This document shows, piece by piece, positions 16,424 through 26,022 of a stretch of DNA of 41,791 nucleotides. The stretch spans positions 1 to 41,791 of the forward strand of contig NZ_JAUSTK010000040.1 of the NCBI RefSeq assembly GCF_030812855.1, given 5' to 3'. Source of the stretch: Paenibacillus wynnii. Lineage in GTDB: Bacteria; Bacillota; Bacilli; Paenibacillales; Paenibacillaceae. The translations under genes and the position numbers were made by a program. Each line of letters opens with the position of its first letter. Within the stretch, counting starts at the first letter, position 1. Under the pieces are notes generated by a model. The model ran no database searches. It saw only the letters and a program-made list of their open reading frames with translations, and was not told the DNA's origin.

Positions 16424-17326
16424 TTAAATCAGTTGTCTTGAGAATATTTGTTTTAGGCCTTTTTTGTAGCCTTTAATGGCAGGATAGTTCTTCTTAGGCC
16501 GCTCTCTGAGAATCAAGTAGAGTGTTGTCCATAACAATGCAAGGTAACCTATGGGTCCTGACTTTTTATCTTTAAGCAGATGGACGTGGTTAAGTACCCG
16601 GGTGTAAGCGACATCCTCCAGATTATCTCTGGAAGCCGGTGATTCATGATGAATGAGCTTAAGTTCGGGGTTGATATAAAGCTGGCCTTTATTCAGTGCA
16701 ATTCGGGACATGAGGATATCCTCGCCGACGCTGTAGCTCTTTAACCAAGGGACCGGCTTCAGATCTTGAATAGCCTCTTTCTTAAAAGACATATTGCAGC
16801 CGTGCTGAAATTCTGTCTTGAAGGTTCTCCTAGCCTTGTGCCAATTGTACATGGAACCGGCTTGACCGCTCAGGGACAGTTTTCCACTGAATAGGGACTG
16901 TTGAAACGAGAGAAGGCATCGAATAGTGCCCAAAAAGCTGTTTGTCATTCCGATAGCTACGCCGCCGACACCTACACAATCCGGATGATCGCGGTAGGTT
17001 TGAAGTAAGGTGGAGAAATAATGGTCCGGAATCTCAACGTCATCATCAAGGAACAATATCGTGTCCATGGTGGCTAATTCCACCGCCTTCACTCTGGACA
17101 GCCACAATCCCGGGTTCTTCTTGTTGTAGTAGATAAAAGAATAACCGTTCTCGTCTAAAATAGACTGATACTCGTCAAGTTGCTGCATGGGTAGATCGCC
17201 GTCATCTACGATGATAACTTCAATGTTGTGGTGTGCACTTAGGTTTTGATTAGTCATAGAATGAATGCACCGTGTCAGATCCTGTACCCGATTCCTCGTG
17301 CAGATTACCACTGACAATCCTTGCAT
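16424..17326 (-). CDS. Family 2 glycosyltransferase
   Basis: First gene of the glycan cluster, about 300 residues. GT2 motifs are LSVVICTRNRVQDLTRCI, VIIVDDGD, PGLWLSRVKAVELA, LFLDDDVEIPDHYF (DDD metal site), GGVAIGM, and a catalytic-region SVGEDILMSRIAL. The C-terminus LILRERPKKNYPAIKGYKKGLKQIF is basic and could sit on the membrane. ATG 17326 is preferred because GGAG is 8 nt upstream; an in-frame GTG at 17335 overlaps that site. Upstream (17380-17430) the region is A/T-rich, with ATGACA and TAGTAT 16 nt apart as a possible minus-strand promoter. Confidence 0.9.
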   Translation of the reverse strand: MQGLSVVICTRNRVQDLTRCIHSMTNQNLSAHHNIEVIIVDDGDLPMQQLDEYQSILDENGYSFIYYNKKNPGLWLSRVKAVELATMDTILFLDDDVEIPDHYFSTLLQTYRDHPDCVGVGGVAIGMTNSFLGTIRCLLSFQQSLFSGKLSLSGQAGSMYNWHKARRTFKTEFQHGCNMSFKKEAIQDLKPVPWLKSYSVGEDILMSRIALNKGQLYINPELKLIHHESPASRDNLEDVAYTRVLNHVHLLKDKKSGPIGYLALLWTTLYLILRERPKKNYPAIKGYKKGLKQIFSRQLI

Positions 17327-17454
17327 GGACTCCACTCCTCTTTATCTAAATATCCACAGCTAACTTAAACTTACTATTGGAGTCAAAAGGTTGTATATAC
17401 TACTTTAGTTTACTTATTTGTCATATTTACATATTTTAGGAGGGTGAATTTACG

Positions 17455-17494
17455 CAAAAAAAGAACATCCAAGGCTGCTGGATGTTCTTTTTTG
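17455..17494. terminator. Terminator of the SNF2-SWIM operon (bidirectional shape)
   Basis: AAAGAACATCCA - AGGCTGC - TGGATGTTCTTT, with A and T tracts on both sides. It lies just beyond the SNF2 helicase stop on the minus strand. Confidence 0.85.
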
Positions 17495-17498
17495 GGGT

Positions 17499-20471
17499 TT
17501 AATCCATCCATTCCCGACGCAGGGTGAACAGATCCTTCAGCGCCTCGGTGGACAGCTCGGTAATCCAGCCTTCGGAGCTCGATATCACATTATCACTGAG
17601 CTGCTGTTTGCTCTCCAGCATCTCGTCAATCCGCTCTTCAAGCGTTCCAAGGGCAATGAACTTGTGTACTTGAACATCTCGGGTCTGGCCCATTCGGTAG
17701 GCACGGTCCGTGGCCTGATTCTCAACCGCCGGATTCCACCAGCGGTCGAAGTGGAATACGTGATTCGCCGCCGTCAGGTTCAGTCCAACACCCCCTGCTT
17801 TCAGGGAGAGAATAAATACATTAGGCTGATCACTAGGCTCCGATTCCTGGATAGAATGGTCTGCATTGAACTGAAATTGTTCAATCATCCGATCCCGGGC
17901 CGTTTTGGAGCTGCTTCCGTTCAGATAAAGCACAGGCTCCTGCAGCTCCTGCTGCAATACCCGCTGGAGCATTTGACCCATGCCGATATATTGGGTGAAT
18001 ATCAGACACCGCTCTCCTTCTTCGCGCAGCTCCTTGACCATGGCCATAAGCCGTTCCAGCTTGGAGGAGCGGGTAATTAAAGTCTCTGTGTCCAAGATAC
18101 TATCGAGGGGTGGCAAAGGCTCCTTCTTCAGCAGCATCGGGTGATCGCACAGTTGCTTGAGCTGTGTGAGTGCTCCGAGAATAGCGCCCTTACGCTCTAT
18201 TCCCTCCAGCTTTTGCATCCGTTCCATGAGACTGTTCACGGCCTGATCGTAGAGGGCACCCTGCTCTGCTGTGAGATGGACGTAGGTCTTCATTTCATTT
18301 TTATCGGGAAGATCCAACTGGATATTTGGGTCCTTTTTCTTACGGCGGAGCATGAATGGCTTAACTAGCTTTTGCAGGTCGGCCGTGCGCCTTTCGTCCC
18401 GTTCCTTTTCAATGGCATTACTGAACCGGTCTTGGAAAGCCTTCGCGCTGCCCAAATAGCCCGGTGTTATGAAATCATAGATTGACCATAGCTCTGAAAG
18501 CCGATTCTCGATGGGTGTTCCGGTAAGCGCAATGCGGTGCTGAGCCGGGAAGCTGCGTACGGCAGCGGATTGCTTGGTCTGGGCATTCTTAATATTCTGA
18601 GCCTCGTCCAGGCAGACCGTTGCCCAAGTAAATTCCTTCAGCAACTCCTGGTCCAGAGCTGCTGTCGCATAGGAGGTTAGCACCACATCCGCTTGCCCGG
18701 CCGCTCCCTGGAAGAACCCCCCGTCCAGACGTCTGCTCCCGTAATGAAGCATTACATTGAGAGAAGGGGCGAACCGGGTCAGTTCCTTCTGCCAGTTGCC
18801 CAGAACAGAAGTAGGGCAAATAATCAGGGAAGGCCAGGAGGACTGATGATCAGCCGTATTCTCCTTCAGATGAAGCAGATAGGCAATCAACTGCACCGTT
18901 TTTCCTAGTCCCATATCATCGGCTAAGCAGGCCCCAAGTCCAAAGCGGCGTAAAAAGGCGAGCCAGGCAAAGCCCTGACGCTGGTAGGTACGAAGTTCTG
19001 CCTGAAGAGCAGCGGGTACGTCAAGCTCCGGCCATTCCTTCTGCTGTCCAAGCTGGGCGATCAGCTGGATAAGGTGGCTGTTCAGTTCCACCTCCAGCCG
19101 GAGGCGGGTTGGGTCCTGTTCCGATGCATCTGTAGAGTCGCCGTTTCCGTCACCCTCACTATTTCCGAGCAAATGCAGCTGTAATACATCCTGGAAAGAT
19201 AGGCCCTGACTCTTATCCATACCGTCCATAGCCCTGCGAATCTGGGCCAGTAGGGCTGGGTCCAGTGTAATCCATTGCCCCCGGAAGCGAACGATCCGTT
19301 CATTGCGGGCAACCAGATCATTGAACTCCGCTTCGGTCAACTCGGCATCGCCAATAGCTACTCGCCAATCGAAATCGATAATCGAATCTAACCCGAACAG
19401 AGATTGGTTCCCGCGGCTTCCCGATTCTGCACTCACCTTGGCGCGCAGCCGGGGTTTCTTCCGGCTGGCGGTTTCCCACCAGGCAGGCAGCAGGACCTGC
19501 CAGCCTGCATCCAGCAGACGTCGGCTGTCGAGTGTCAAGAACCGCCACGCCGTTTCACTGTCCAACGGATGTCCGAGTACATCGCTGCCGCCGGAGAACC
19601 GTTCTTCCGGCAGAGCTGCTCTTAAACGCGTCAGCCAACCGGAAGAACGTTCCCGCACATGCGGCATCCACTCCGCCGGCCATAAGCCGGAGGCTTCGCC
19701 GTCGTCATCAAGACGTACGGGAACGAGCGCCGACTCATCCAGCTTGTCCTGCAGAACAAGCTTAAGCCGCCAGTCGGTTTCTTCTTCATCCGGTTCGAGC
19801 AGCTGCAGGGCGGGTCGGAACGGCGCTGTATCCGCCTTCCAGCCGACCGCCATAAGCCAGTCGCTTGAATCCATTCCCATTGCAGCGGTACGGTCCATGT
19901 CGAACAACCGCGGAAATTCTCTCCGTAAATCGCCCGCTTCCTGCTGGGTTCCATAATACAGCTGAGTTACGGCGGCCGAGAATGCTGCCCGCAGTCCTTC
20001 AAGGAAGGCGGAATTCTCTGCACTTTCCCGGAGAACATCCAACTCTATATCTTCCGAAGCAGCCATAGCCGACAAGGCTTTATCATCCCAAATCCATTGG
20101 AGCTTGCCCGTTTGAAAGGCTGAAAGACCAGGGACATACTTCTTGTCATTCAGACATCCGGCGAGTAAAGGAGACAGCCTTATCAACTGAGCGGCTTCGC
20201 CTTCCCAAGCCCACTCGATATGGGTTAGCAGCTTCTGTTCCGCGAAGAAGGGAATGACCTGCTCGGCAGGAAGAATAATGAGCTGAGTCCCCTCTGTAGG
20301 TTCAATGGTCAACTCGGTTCCATAGAAGGAAGCCTCATGCCAAGCAAACAACCGCTGTTTAAGAAGAAAACCCGGCACGTAATCATCTGTTTCTGTAGAT
20401 CCGAAGATCAGAGCGTCCCCATACTGGCTTAAGGCAGCATGAACGGTAATGGTTTGTATATACTTACTCAT
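17499..20471 (-). CDS. SNF2/RapA-family DNA-dependent ATPase (YwqA-like)
   Basis: 990 residues. The N-terminal half includes a bacterial SNF2-associated region (about 320-430, LLPAWWETASRKKPRLRAK then FDWRVAIGD). Helicase core: DDMGLGKT (motif I, about 517), ICPTSVLGNWQKE (Ia), DEAQNIKN (II, about 620), LTGTPIENRLSELWSI (III), then the C-lobe with LIFTQYIGMG, LKAGGVGLNLTAANHVFHFD and NPAVENQATDRAYRMGQ (VI). Such proteins translocate on duplex DNA. Its gene overlaps the SWIM gene by 4 nt (ATGA), so the two products probably work together, as in the ywqB-ywqA arrangement of Bacillus. Biological role in bacteria is poorly defined; DNA repair or transcription recycling are possibilities. Confidence 0.93.
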   Translation of the reverse strand: MSKYIQTITVHAALSQYGDALIFGSTETDDYVPGFLLKQRLFAWHEASFYGTELTIEPTEGTQLIILPAEQVIPFFAEQKLLTHIEWAWEGEAAQLIRLSPLLAGCLNDKKYVPGLSAFQTGKLQWIWDDKALSAMAASEDIELDVLRESAENSAFLEGLRAAFSAAVTQLYYGTQQEAGDLRREFPRLFDMDRTAAMGMDSSDWLMAVGWKADTAPFRPALQLLEPDEEETDWRLKLVLQDKLDESALVPVRLDDDGEASGLWPAEWMPHVRERSSGWLTRLRAALPEERFSGGSDVLGHPLDSETAWRFLTLDSRRLLDAGWQVLLPAWWETASRKKPRLRAKVSAESGSRGNQSLFGLDSIIDFDWRVAIGDAELTEAEFNDLVARNERIVRFRGQWITLDPALLAQIRRAMDGMDKSQGLSFQDVLQLHLLGNSEGDGNGDSTDASEQDPTRLRLEVELNSHLIQLIAQLGQQKEWPELDVPAALQAELRTYQRQGFAWLAFLRRFGLGACLADDMGLGKTVQLIAYLLHLKENTADHQSSWPSLIICPTSVLGNWQKELTRFAPSLNVMLHYGSRRLDGGFFQGAAGQADVVLTSYATAALDQELLKEFTWATVCLDEAQNIKNAQTKQSAAVRSFPAQHRIALTGTPIENRLSELWSIYDFITPGYLGSAKAFQDRFSNAIEKERDERRTADLQKLVKPFMLRRKKKDPNIQLDLPDKNEMKTYVHLTAEQGALYDQAVNSLMERMQKLEGIERKGAILGALTQLKQLCDHPMLLKKEPLPPLDSILDTETLITRSSKLERLMAMVKELREEGERCLIFTQYIGMGQMLQRVLQQELQEPVLYLNGSSSKTARDRMIEQFQFNADHSIQESEPSDQPNVFILSLKAGGVGLNLTAANHVFHFDRWWNPAVENQATDRAYRMGQTRDVQVHKFIALGTLEERIDEMLESKQQLSDNVISSSEGWITELSTEALKDLFTLRREWMD

Positions 20472-22087
20472 GGTATAAGCTTTCCTCTCCGAAGCTCCTC
20501 CTGCAGCGCACGAAGCCGGCTGTGACGAACGGTGAATGCGCCGAGGAAGGATTCCCAGCGTTCTTCCTGCTTCATTTTTTTATATAATTTTTGCAGACGT
20601 TTCAGCAGTTTGACCGCAGCTTTATAGCTGCCGCGGTTTTTCTCGGATACATATCTTTCGACCGCCTGATGGTAGAAGGGCAGCAGAATTTCTGGTGCAT
20701 TCTTCTCCAGCGGCTGCAACTTCGTAACGCGGAAATTAGCAGGCTCCCGCCCTGCGGATAGCTGGTAATCCATCCATTCCTGCCATTTGCCGTACGCTAA
20801 CAGCTTCTCATCATAGATGTCACGGGAAGCAGGAAGCATCGCGACCAGTGAAGTCCACATCAGCGGCTGTGCATCCGGAAGCTCCTGAACGGCCTTCTCC
20901 CAATACAGAGAATACTCATCCAGCTTATAAAATCGGCGATGGCTGAGCAGGTTGCTAGTATACACAAGCCATGTCACTAAACGGGGCCATTCCCCAGCTT
21001 CAGATAAAGGTGTAAGAAAGCGCGTTAACGCCTCGGGGTGGAAGTCAGGACGTTCAGCGGCAGTTTTAAGCAAGGTCCAGGCTTCTTCATCTTCAGATAG
21101 CTGGAAGTGAATCCAGCTTTGGGCCAGCAACCAGGAATAACGGGATAAGGTTGAACCCGACTTCTCTTCAAGCTGCCGGAGCTGGTCCAATTCCTCGGAA
21201 TAGAGGGACTTGTCCTGCATATTAGGGATGATCCAATGGCTCCAGAACAAATAATAGCAGGTTGAGAAATGGAATGGATCACGAGTTTCTGTAATCATTT
21301 CCTGACGGAGTTGGGCTAAGGTATCTGTTACACGGTGCCATTGCTCCGGCTCGGCATCCAGCTGAAGCGTGCTGTCAAAGCTGTGTTCAATGGTCTGCTG
21401 CAGCTCAGACACCGCGAGATGGGTATAATAACCCATGAAATTGCCAAAGGAATGGCTTTGATTCCGGGCGGGCTTGATTAACATTTCTAGCAGAAATAGC
21501 TGGGCGTGCAGCCTGAACAGCTGCTCTGTGACAGGGCTAAGTGATGGTTTTAATTTAAATATGAGGGCTAATGCGGCTTCGACAAATTGCGGATTTCGGA
21601 CTTGCTGCGACAAAGGAGCAATGCAGCGTTCGAACCAATCATGCCATTCCCTAACCTTCATGGAAGGGATGTGAAGGGCTGCTTCTTGCAGCTTAGACTG
21701 AGGACTATGGCTATTTCGCTGGGTACTGGATTCCGTGAACACCGCCGGGGCGGCTTTGGCATTGACCAGCGCGGGGACAGAACGATTCTGCCAATCCGCG
21801 AAATTCAGCAGTACAGCAGCCATATGTTTACAGGGCCCGTTAACCGGACAGTCGCAGTGGTTACGCGAAAAGGACTCCAGATTGATTTCAACTGCATATT
21901 CTTCTCTTCCCTCAACAATGGCCTCCATTTCAGGAGGATTGGTCATGGAGAACTGAAGGACACGGCCCTGTTTATAATATTGAAATCCGCGTTTAAGCGT
22001 CAAATCGTCGAAATAATAAGCGGCATTTTGAATGAGGATACTCCACTGAGCATCATCTATGGCATAGGTAGGCGTTGTTTTCATCAT
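20468..22087 (-). CDS. SWIM zinc-finger protein (YwqB-like)
   Basis: 539 residues. The SWIM motif Cys-X-Cys-X5-Cys-X-His is at residues 78-88 (HCDCPVNGPCKHMAAVLL), preceded by a domain with DDLTLKRGFQYYKQGRV. The remaining 400 residues are helical and repeat-like, with no catalytic motif that I recognise. SWIM domains bind DNA or protein, and in bacteria they are often encoded next to SNF2 ATPases, as here by a 4-nt ATGA overlap. The start ATG 22087 has AGGAG 7 nt upstream; the following ATG (22084) is an alternative. It leads the two-gene operon. Confidence 0.9.
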   Translation of the reverse strand: MMKTTPTYAIDDAQWSILIQNAAYYFDDLTLKRGFQYYKQGRVLQFSMTNPPEMEAIVEGREEYAVEINLESFSRNHCDCPVNGPCKHMAAVLLNFADWQNRSVPALVNAKAAPAVFTESSTQRNSHSPQSKLQEAALHIPSMKVREWHDWFERCIAPLSQQVRNPQFVEAALALIFKLKPSLSPVTEQLFRLHAQLFLLEMLIKPARNQSHSFGNFMGYYTHLAVSELQQTIEHSFDSTLQLDAEPEQWHRVTDTLAQLRQEMITETRDPFHFSTCYYLFWSHWIIPNMQDKSLYSEELDQLRQLEEKSGSTLSRYSWLLAQSWIHFQLSEDEEAWTLLKTAAERPDFHPEALTRFLTPLSEAGEWPRLVTWLVYTSNLLSHRRFYKLDEYSLYWEKAVQELPDAQPLMWTSLVAMLPASRDIYDEKLLAYGKWQEWMDYQLSAGREPANFRVTKLQPLEKNAPEILLPFYHQAVERYVSEKNRGSYKAAVKLLKRLQKLYKKMKQEERWESFLGAFTVRHSRLRALQEELRRGKLIP

Positions 22088-22214
22088 AGTAGCTCTCCTG
22101 ATGGTTCAATAGTCTCTAATTCATTCTGTTCATGGCTCTTTCTCGAAATCAGTGCTTGATTTTCCGTTTACGTCACTGTGCCGGGAACGATTTCGATTTA
22201 ACTTCGCCTGATGT

Positions 22215-22470
22215 TTCACCGGGTTTGGGGTAACTACGTCTTACAGGTAGCGAATCCGGGTTGCGGACCCGTCCTTCGGTGAATTAGAGGGGAAAATGCC
22301 CGCTAATACTGACCAAAACGCCATGAATATGAGATTAAAGGGAAAATACCCTTATAATTTTACCCATACCGTCCCAAAGAGGTATATCCTCAAAATTAGC
22401 GGGCGAAATTTCCTCTAATTTCCCAAACGGGGTACCGGGAGCAGAAATAGAGGGAGAAAATCTCTCTATT
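22215..22470. repeat. Hairpin array in the spacer between the SWIM gene and the CPBP gene
   Basis: In this otherwise empty 600-nt spacer there is first a composite fold (TTCACCG at 22215 with CGGTGAA at 22277, and inner CGGGT/ACCCG). Four similar hairpins follow at about 22283-22307, 22333-22358, 22393-22421 and 22446-22470. Their arms are versions of (A)ATTAGAGGG / CCCTCTAAT, and three of their loops contain GAAAAT or GAAAAC-like A-rich sequence. No T tracts follow, so they are not ordinary terminators. No gene is seen from 22088 to 22699. Confidence 0.7.
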
Positions 22471-22699
22471 GGGCGTAACGGATTTCTGTCTTTCTCGTCA
22501 CCTGTCAAGAACTGATTTTAGTGTTGAGTCCTCTTTATTATATCACTTTTGCCGGAGCTGGCCTCGCTATACCAAGAATTCACTCTTGCGAATCGATTGA
22601 AGGTACCTACTATATCAAAAGTCCTTGTGCAGCTTGAAGCAGAGAGAATATGATCTAGTGAGTGCTACCCAATTGGAAATAGAATACGAGGGATCGAAT

Positions 22700-23398
22700 A
22701 TGATCGTGCTGCACTTGTTAATCCTATATTTAGCGGTAGGTGTTCCCGTATGGGGATATTACTCCTATAAGAAATTTAAGATAGACATCTTAAGCCATCC
22801 CGGCAAAAGAATGACCTATTACCGTCGGACCGTTATCGAGCTATGGACTATGGCTGCAGTATTCGCGGGATATGTGTATGGGTCAGGAATTTCATGGTCT
22901 AAGTTGGGCTTCGGCGGTGCCGATTGGGGATGGCTCTCTATTTTGTTTTTTGCGGAATTAGTCATTTTTATTGTAGCCCCGCTTATTATGGTTGCTTTCG
23001 TCCGTGGATACAGAGAAACAATGGATAGGCAATTTCAGAGCATAGGAGATTTTTTACCAGGCACGACTCGGGAGAAGCGATTCTGGATCGTTATATCATT
23101 AACGGCCGGTGTTTGCGAAGAGTTATTATTCCGTTCTTTCCTGTTTTATTATTTGCCTCTCCTCCTGCCGGGATTGTCCGGGGTTTGGGTTATCGTCATT
23201 AGCAGTCTTATTTTCGGCTTGGGTCACTGCTATCAGGGGATAAAGGGGATTCTATCCACGGCTGTTTTAGGAGGGCTTTTTGGATGCCTGTATTATTTTA
23301 CCGGCTCGGTAATGCTCTGCATGCTGCTCCATTTCCTGATTGATGCCAGAATTCTCGCTTTGCTTCCCCGAGATAAATCTGTTGGATTAACCTTATAG
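22700..23398 (+). CDS. CPBP-family intramembrane metalloprotease
   Basis: About 232 residues and about six or seven membrane segments. The family's three motifs are present: EELLFRSFL (EExxxR), FGLGHCYQG (FxxxH) and LLHFLIDA (HxxxD/N). CPBP (CAAX/bacteriocin-processing) proteins are membrane metalloproteases linked to prenyl-protein cleavage, bacteriocin self-immunity or stress signalling; no bacteriocin gene is visible nearby. The frame is open from 22625, but ATG 22700 has GAGGGA 6-8 nt upstream and starts directly with a membrane helix. Single gene. Confidence 0.88.
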   Translation: MIVLHLLILYLAVGVPVWGYYSYKKFKIDILSHPGKRMTYYRRTVIELWTMAAVFAGYVYGSGISWSKLGFGGADWGWLSILFFAELVIFIVAPLIMVAFVRGYRETMDRQFQSIGDFLPGTTREKRFWIVISLTAGVCEELLFRSFLFYYLPLLLPGLSGVWVIVISSLIFGLGHCYQGIKGILSTAVLGGLFGCLYYFTGSVMLCMLLHFLIDARILALLPRDKSVGLTL

Positions 23399-23432
23399 AA
23401 AACTAAGTCAAGTAATAGATCCGCCTTAGATA

Positions 23433-23454
23433 AGACACCGCAACACGGGTGTCT
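23433..23454 (+). terminator. Weak terminator-like hairpin after the CPBP gene
   Basis: Stem AGACACC / GGTGTCT with an 8-nt loop, 35 nt after the stop codon. There is no T run, so termination is uncertain. Confidence 0.4.
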
Positions 23455-23592
23455 ATTAGGTATGAAGCTAAAGAATAGAAATGAGGCTTAATATCTGAAA
23501 TTTTAAAGGATATAATAGATCTGTGTTGAAGTTAACGGTGTGGTAAATACTGCTATGACCTTAGAAGAAAGTGGAAGGATGAAGCTTTTCTA

Positions 23593-25911
23593 ATGCTGCG
23601 ATATAAATTTAAGTACTTGCTCAAGAACAAACAGACACGACTTATTCTAATGCTTACCCTCGGTATTTCGATACTGATTACTTTAATCGGCCTATATTCC
23701 TATCGTGAATACAGAAATGCGCTCGATACCGAGCTTAATACGCCTAATGTGGAGCTGCTGCAGATTAATCAGGACGTCACCAATCGGGCTATGAGAGAAT
23801 CCGATAACATGGCGGTCGATTTGTCCTTTCAGCCGGCGGTTATTAAATATATTGCTGCGGAGACTTCCAATAACGAAGCCGCGGTCAATGAGCCGCTGTC
23901 CTTGTTGAAATCCGCTGCTACGGAGCCGGACATCCATTCGATCAGCATCATTAAATTTAAAGATCAATCCGTTCTCTCCAGCGAGTTTGGCTACAAGGCC
24001 GCTTGGGAGGATGCTCCCGATTTTGAATGGAGTGCTTGGATCGATGAGATTAAAGAGAAACCGCTTTTAATCAAAAGAAGGCTTTACAACGGTGATAACC
24101 CAAAGTTAAGGGGGACTGAGCTGGTCTCCTTGGCACGGCCTATTGTTCAGAACGGAGAGATTAGCGGTGCGGTCATGATCAATCTGGACTATGATTGGCT
24201 GTTCTCGCAAATGTATACCCATTTATCGAATTATCAATTTGTGTACAACCTGGATGGAGAATTGATATATCCGAAATTGAACCTCCCCTTCACAGTGGCG
24301 GAAATGAATGAAATGCTTACTCTAATTGATGTAAGTCCCTTTGCTCATGTGAGCATTAAAGGTCAGGACTATATGGCCAACCAAACCTTCTCCAATGTGA
24401 CCGGCTGGAGGCTGGTTTCACTGGTTCCTATGGAGCAGCTGCTCAAAAATGTGAAGATTGCCCGGAATATGATGCTGCTGCTGTCGTTCATTTCGATCTG
24501 TGTGGGCTGCTCGGGAATATATTACTATAATTTTGCCGCGTTCCGCCCTCTAAAGAGAATCAACAAGCTGCTTAGCCCCGACCAGAAGGCAGGCGGTCAT
24601 GGCGATCTGCATGATCTGGAGCCTGTCATCGGGAAGCTTGTAGGCGATTTCCAGAGTAAGTCGCTTGTCGCGGATTGGAGCCTGCCGGAGCTGAGGTCTA
24701 AATTTGTCCAGGATCTAATTACACGGAGTATTGGAACACAAGAGACACATACGAAATGGGAGCATTACTTTCAGGGCTGGAAGGAAGGCTCCTTTGAGAT
24801 CATCGTTATTTCTATTGATCGTCATTGGCAGTGGGCATCGGCCTATATGGAAGAAGATCAGATGCTGCTCAAGTATGCTATGAACAATGTAATCACGGAA
24901 TATCTAGAATCTTCCTGGCGAACCGTAACGGCATCACCTCAGAAGGACAGTGTGGTGGTTCTGCTGCAATCAAAGACATTAGAGGAAGAGGCGCTTCGTG
25001 AGGATGCCGGGAAGTTAATAGAGATGCTTCAGGAATTATTGAAATTATCAGTGTCCATAGGGATAGGGTCCTCAGCCCCCGGTATATTGAATGTGACTCG
25101 GTCATACACGGAAGCCAGTCTTGCCTTGTCCTACCGTCTTTATGAAGGGTATGGACAAGTCCGTGACTATTCCATTATGAATCACATCCATGAAGAGAAT
25201 GCTCAAGCGGCAGATGATTCCTTGAAGACAGAGGTGCTTCAAGCTCTTAAATCCTCCGATAGTGATACCTCTGTACAATGGATACGAAGATGGGCGGCCG
25301 AGATTCGAAAAAAAGCGATACAGCCGCAGAAGGTATTCCGTATGGTGGATGATCTGCTGCAGGAAATACTAACCCTGGCCATTATGGGGGGACATGCTCT
25401 TCCGCCGGAGCTTGCCGATTATACTTGGCATCAAGTCACTACGATGGATTTGTCTGAGATTGAAGAGATGCTCTGTCATGTGGTCACTCATATGTCCAAG
25501 GAATTAGGTCAGCATAGACAATCCAAAGAGTATCAGCTGGTTCAAGCTATGATTCAATATATGCAGAACAACCTTCAGCTTAATATCGGTCTGCAGGAAA
25601 TTGCTTCTCATGTGAATATGGGCGTTTCCTCCGTCAGCACTATTTTCAAAGAAGAGACAGGAACGACGGTCTACGATTACTTAACCAACCTGAGAATTGA
25701 TAAAGCCTGTGAGCTGTTAAAGGACAGCAGTCTGAAGATTGCCGATATCGCCCTATTGGTCGGATATCAGAACGAGAACAGCTTCATTCGAGTTTTCCGG
25801 AAGAACAAATCCATTACACCGGGTAAATTCCGCGAGAACAGCAAATATTCCAATGAGTATGCAGATCAGCCAAAACCGCGCCATTCCGGCGTTTCTGAAG
25901 ACTCCGAGTAA
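23593..25911 (+). CDS. Membrane-bound sensor AraC-family regulator
   Basis: 772 residues. A membrane segment (about 17-38, LILMLTLGISILITLIGLYSY) precedes a large extracytoplasmic region (about 40-285) that looks like a Cache-type sensor (VSLARPIVQNGEISGAVMINLDYDWLF). A second membrane segment follows at about 295-315. The cytoplasmic part has a regulatory region, then an AraC/XylS double helix-turn-helix at the end: MQNNLQLNIGLQEIASHVNM, YLTNLRIDKACELLKDS, and ADIALLVGYQNENSFIRVFRK. Such one-piece sensor regulators are common in Paenibacillus beside sugar transporters. It probably controls the binding protein and permease downstream. The ribosome site is weak (GGAAGG at about 13 nt), and a 4-codon MKLF frame ends in TAATG over the start. 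Confidence 0.88.
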   Translation: MLRYKFKYLLKNKQTRLILMLTLGISILITLIGLYSYREYRNALDTELNTPNVELLQINQDVTNRAMRESDNMAVDLSFQPAVIKYIAAETSNNEAAVNEPLSLLKSAATEPDIHSISIIKFKDQSVLSSEFGYKAAWEDAPDFEWSAWIDEIKEKPLLIKRRLYNGDNPKLRGTELVSLARPIVQNGEISGAVMINLDYDWLFSQMYTHLSNYQFVYNLDGELIYPKLNLPFTVAEMNEMLTLIDVSPFAHVSIKGQDYMANQTFSNVTGWRLVSLVPMEQLLKNVKIARNMMLLLSFISICVGCSGIYYYNFAAFRPLKRINKLLSPDQKAGGHGDLHDLEPVIGKLVGDFQSKSLVADWSLPELRSKFVQDLITRSIGTQETHTKWEHYFQGWKEGSFEIIVISIDRHWQWASAYMEEDQMLLKYAMNNVITEYLESSWRTVTASPQKDSVVVLLQSKTLEEEALREDAGKLIEMLQELLKLSVSIGIGSSAPGILNVTRSYTEASLALSYRLYEGYGQVRDYSIMNHIHEENAQAADDSLKTEVLQALKSSDSDTSVQWIRRWAAEIRKKAIQPQKVFRMVDDLLQEILTLAIMGGHALPPELADYTWHQVTTMDLSEIEEMLCHVVTHMSKELGQHRQSKEYQLVQAMIQYMQNNLQLNIGLQEIASHVNMGVSSVSTIFKEETGTTVYDYLTNLRIDKACELLKDSSLKIADIALLVGYQNENSFIRVFRKNKSITPGKFRENSKYSNEYADQPKPRHSGVSEDSE

Positions 25912-26022
25912 GATTATACGATTGTTGAAACGCCTCCAAATGAGATACACTCCGATTGAGAAAAGATTCACAAAACCAACGGATGACGTTTTGGAGGTGA
26001 AAGCACAGGGAAGAGGGATCGT

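Noticed and set aside
19303..19956. Plus-strand frame of 217 codons
   Set aside because: It is an antisense shadow of the GC-rich SNF2 helicase gene, Ser/Arg-rich and without a start signal.
22160..22300. Cobalamin-type riboswitch (CACTGTGCCGGGAA resembles a B12 box)
   Set aside because: No other B12-riboswitch core motifs are present, and the neighbouring genes have no link to cobalamin.
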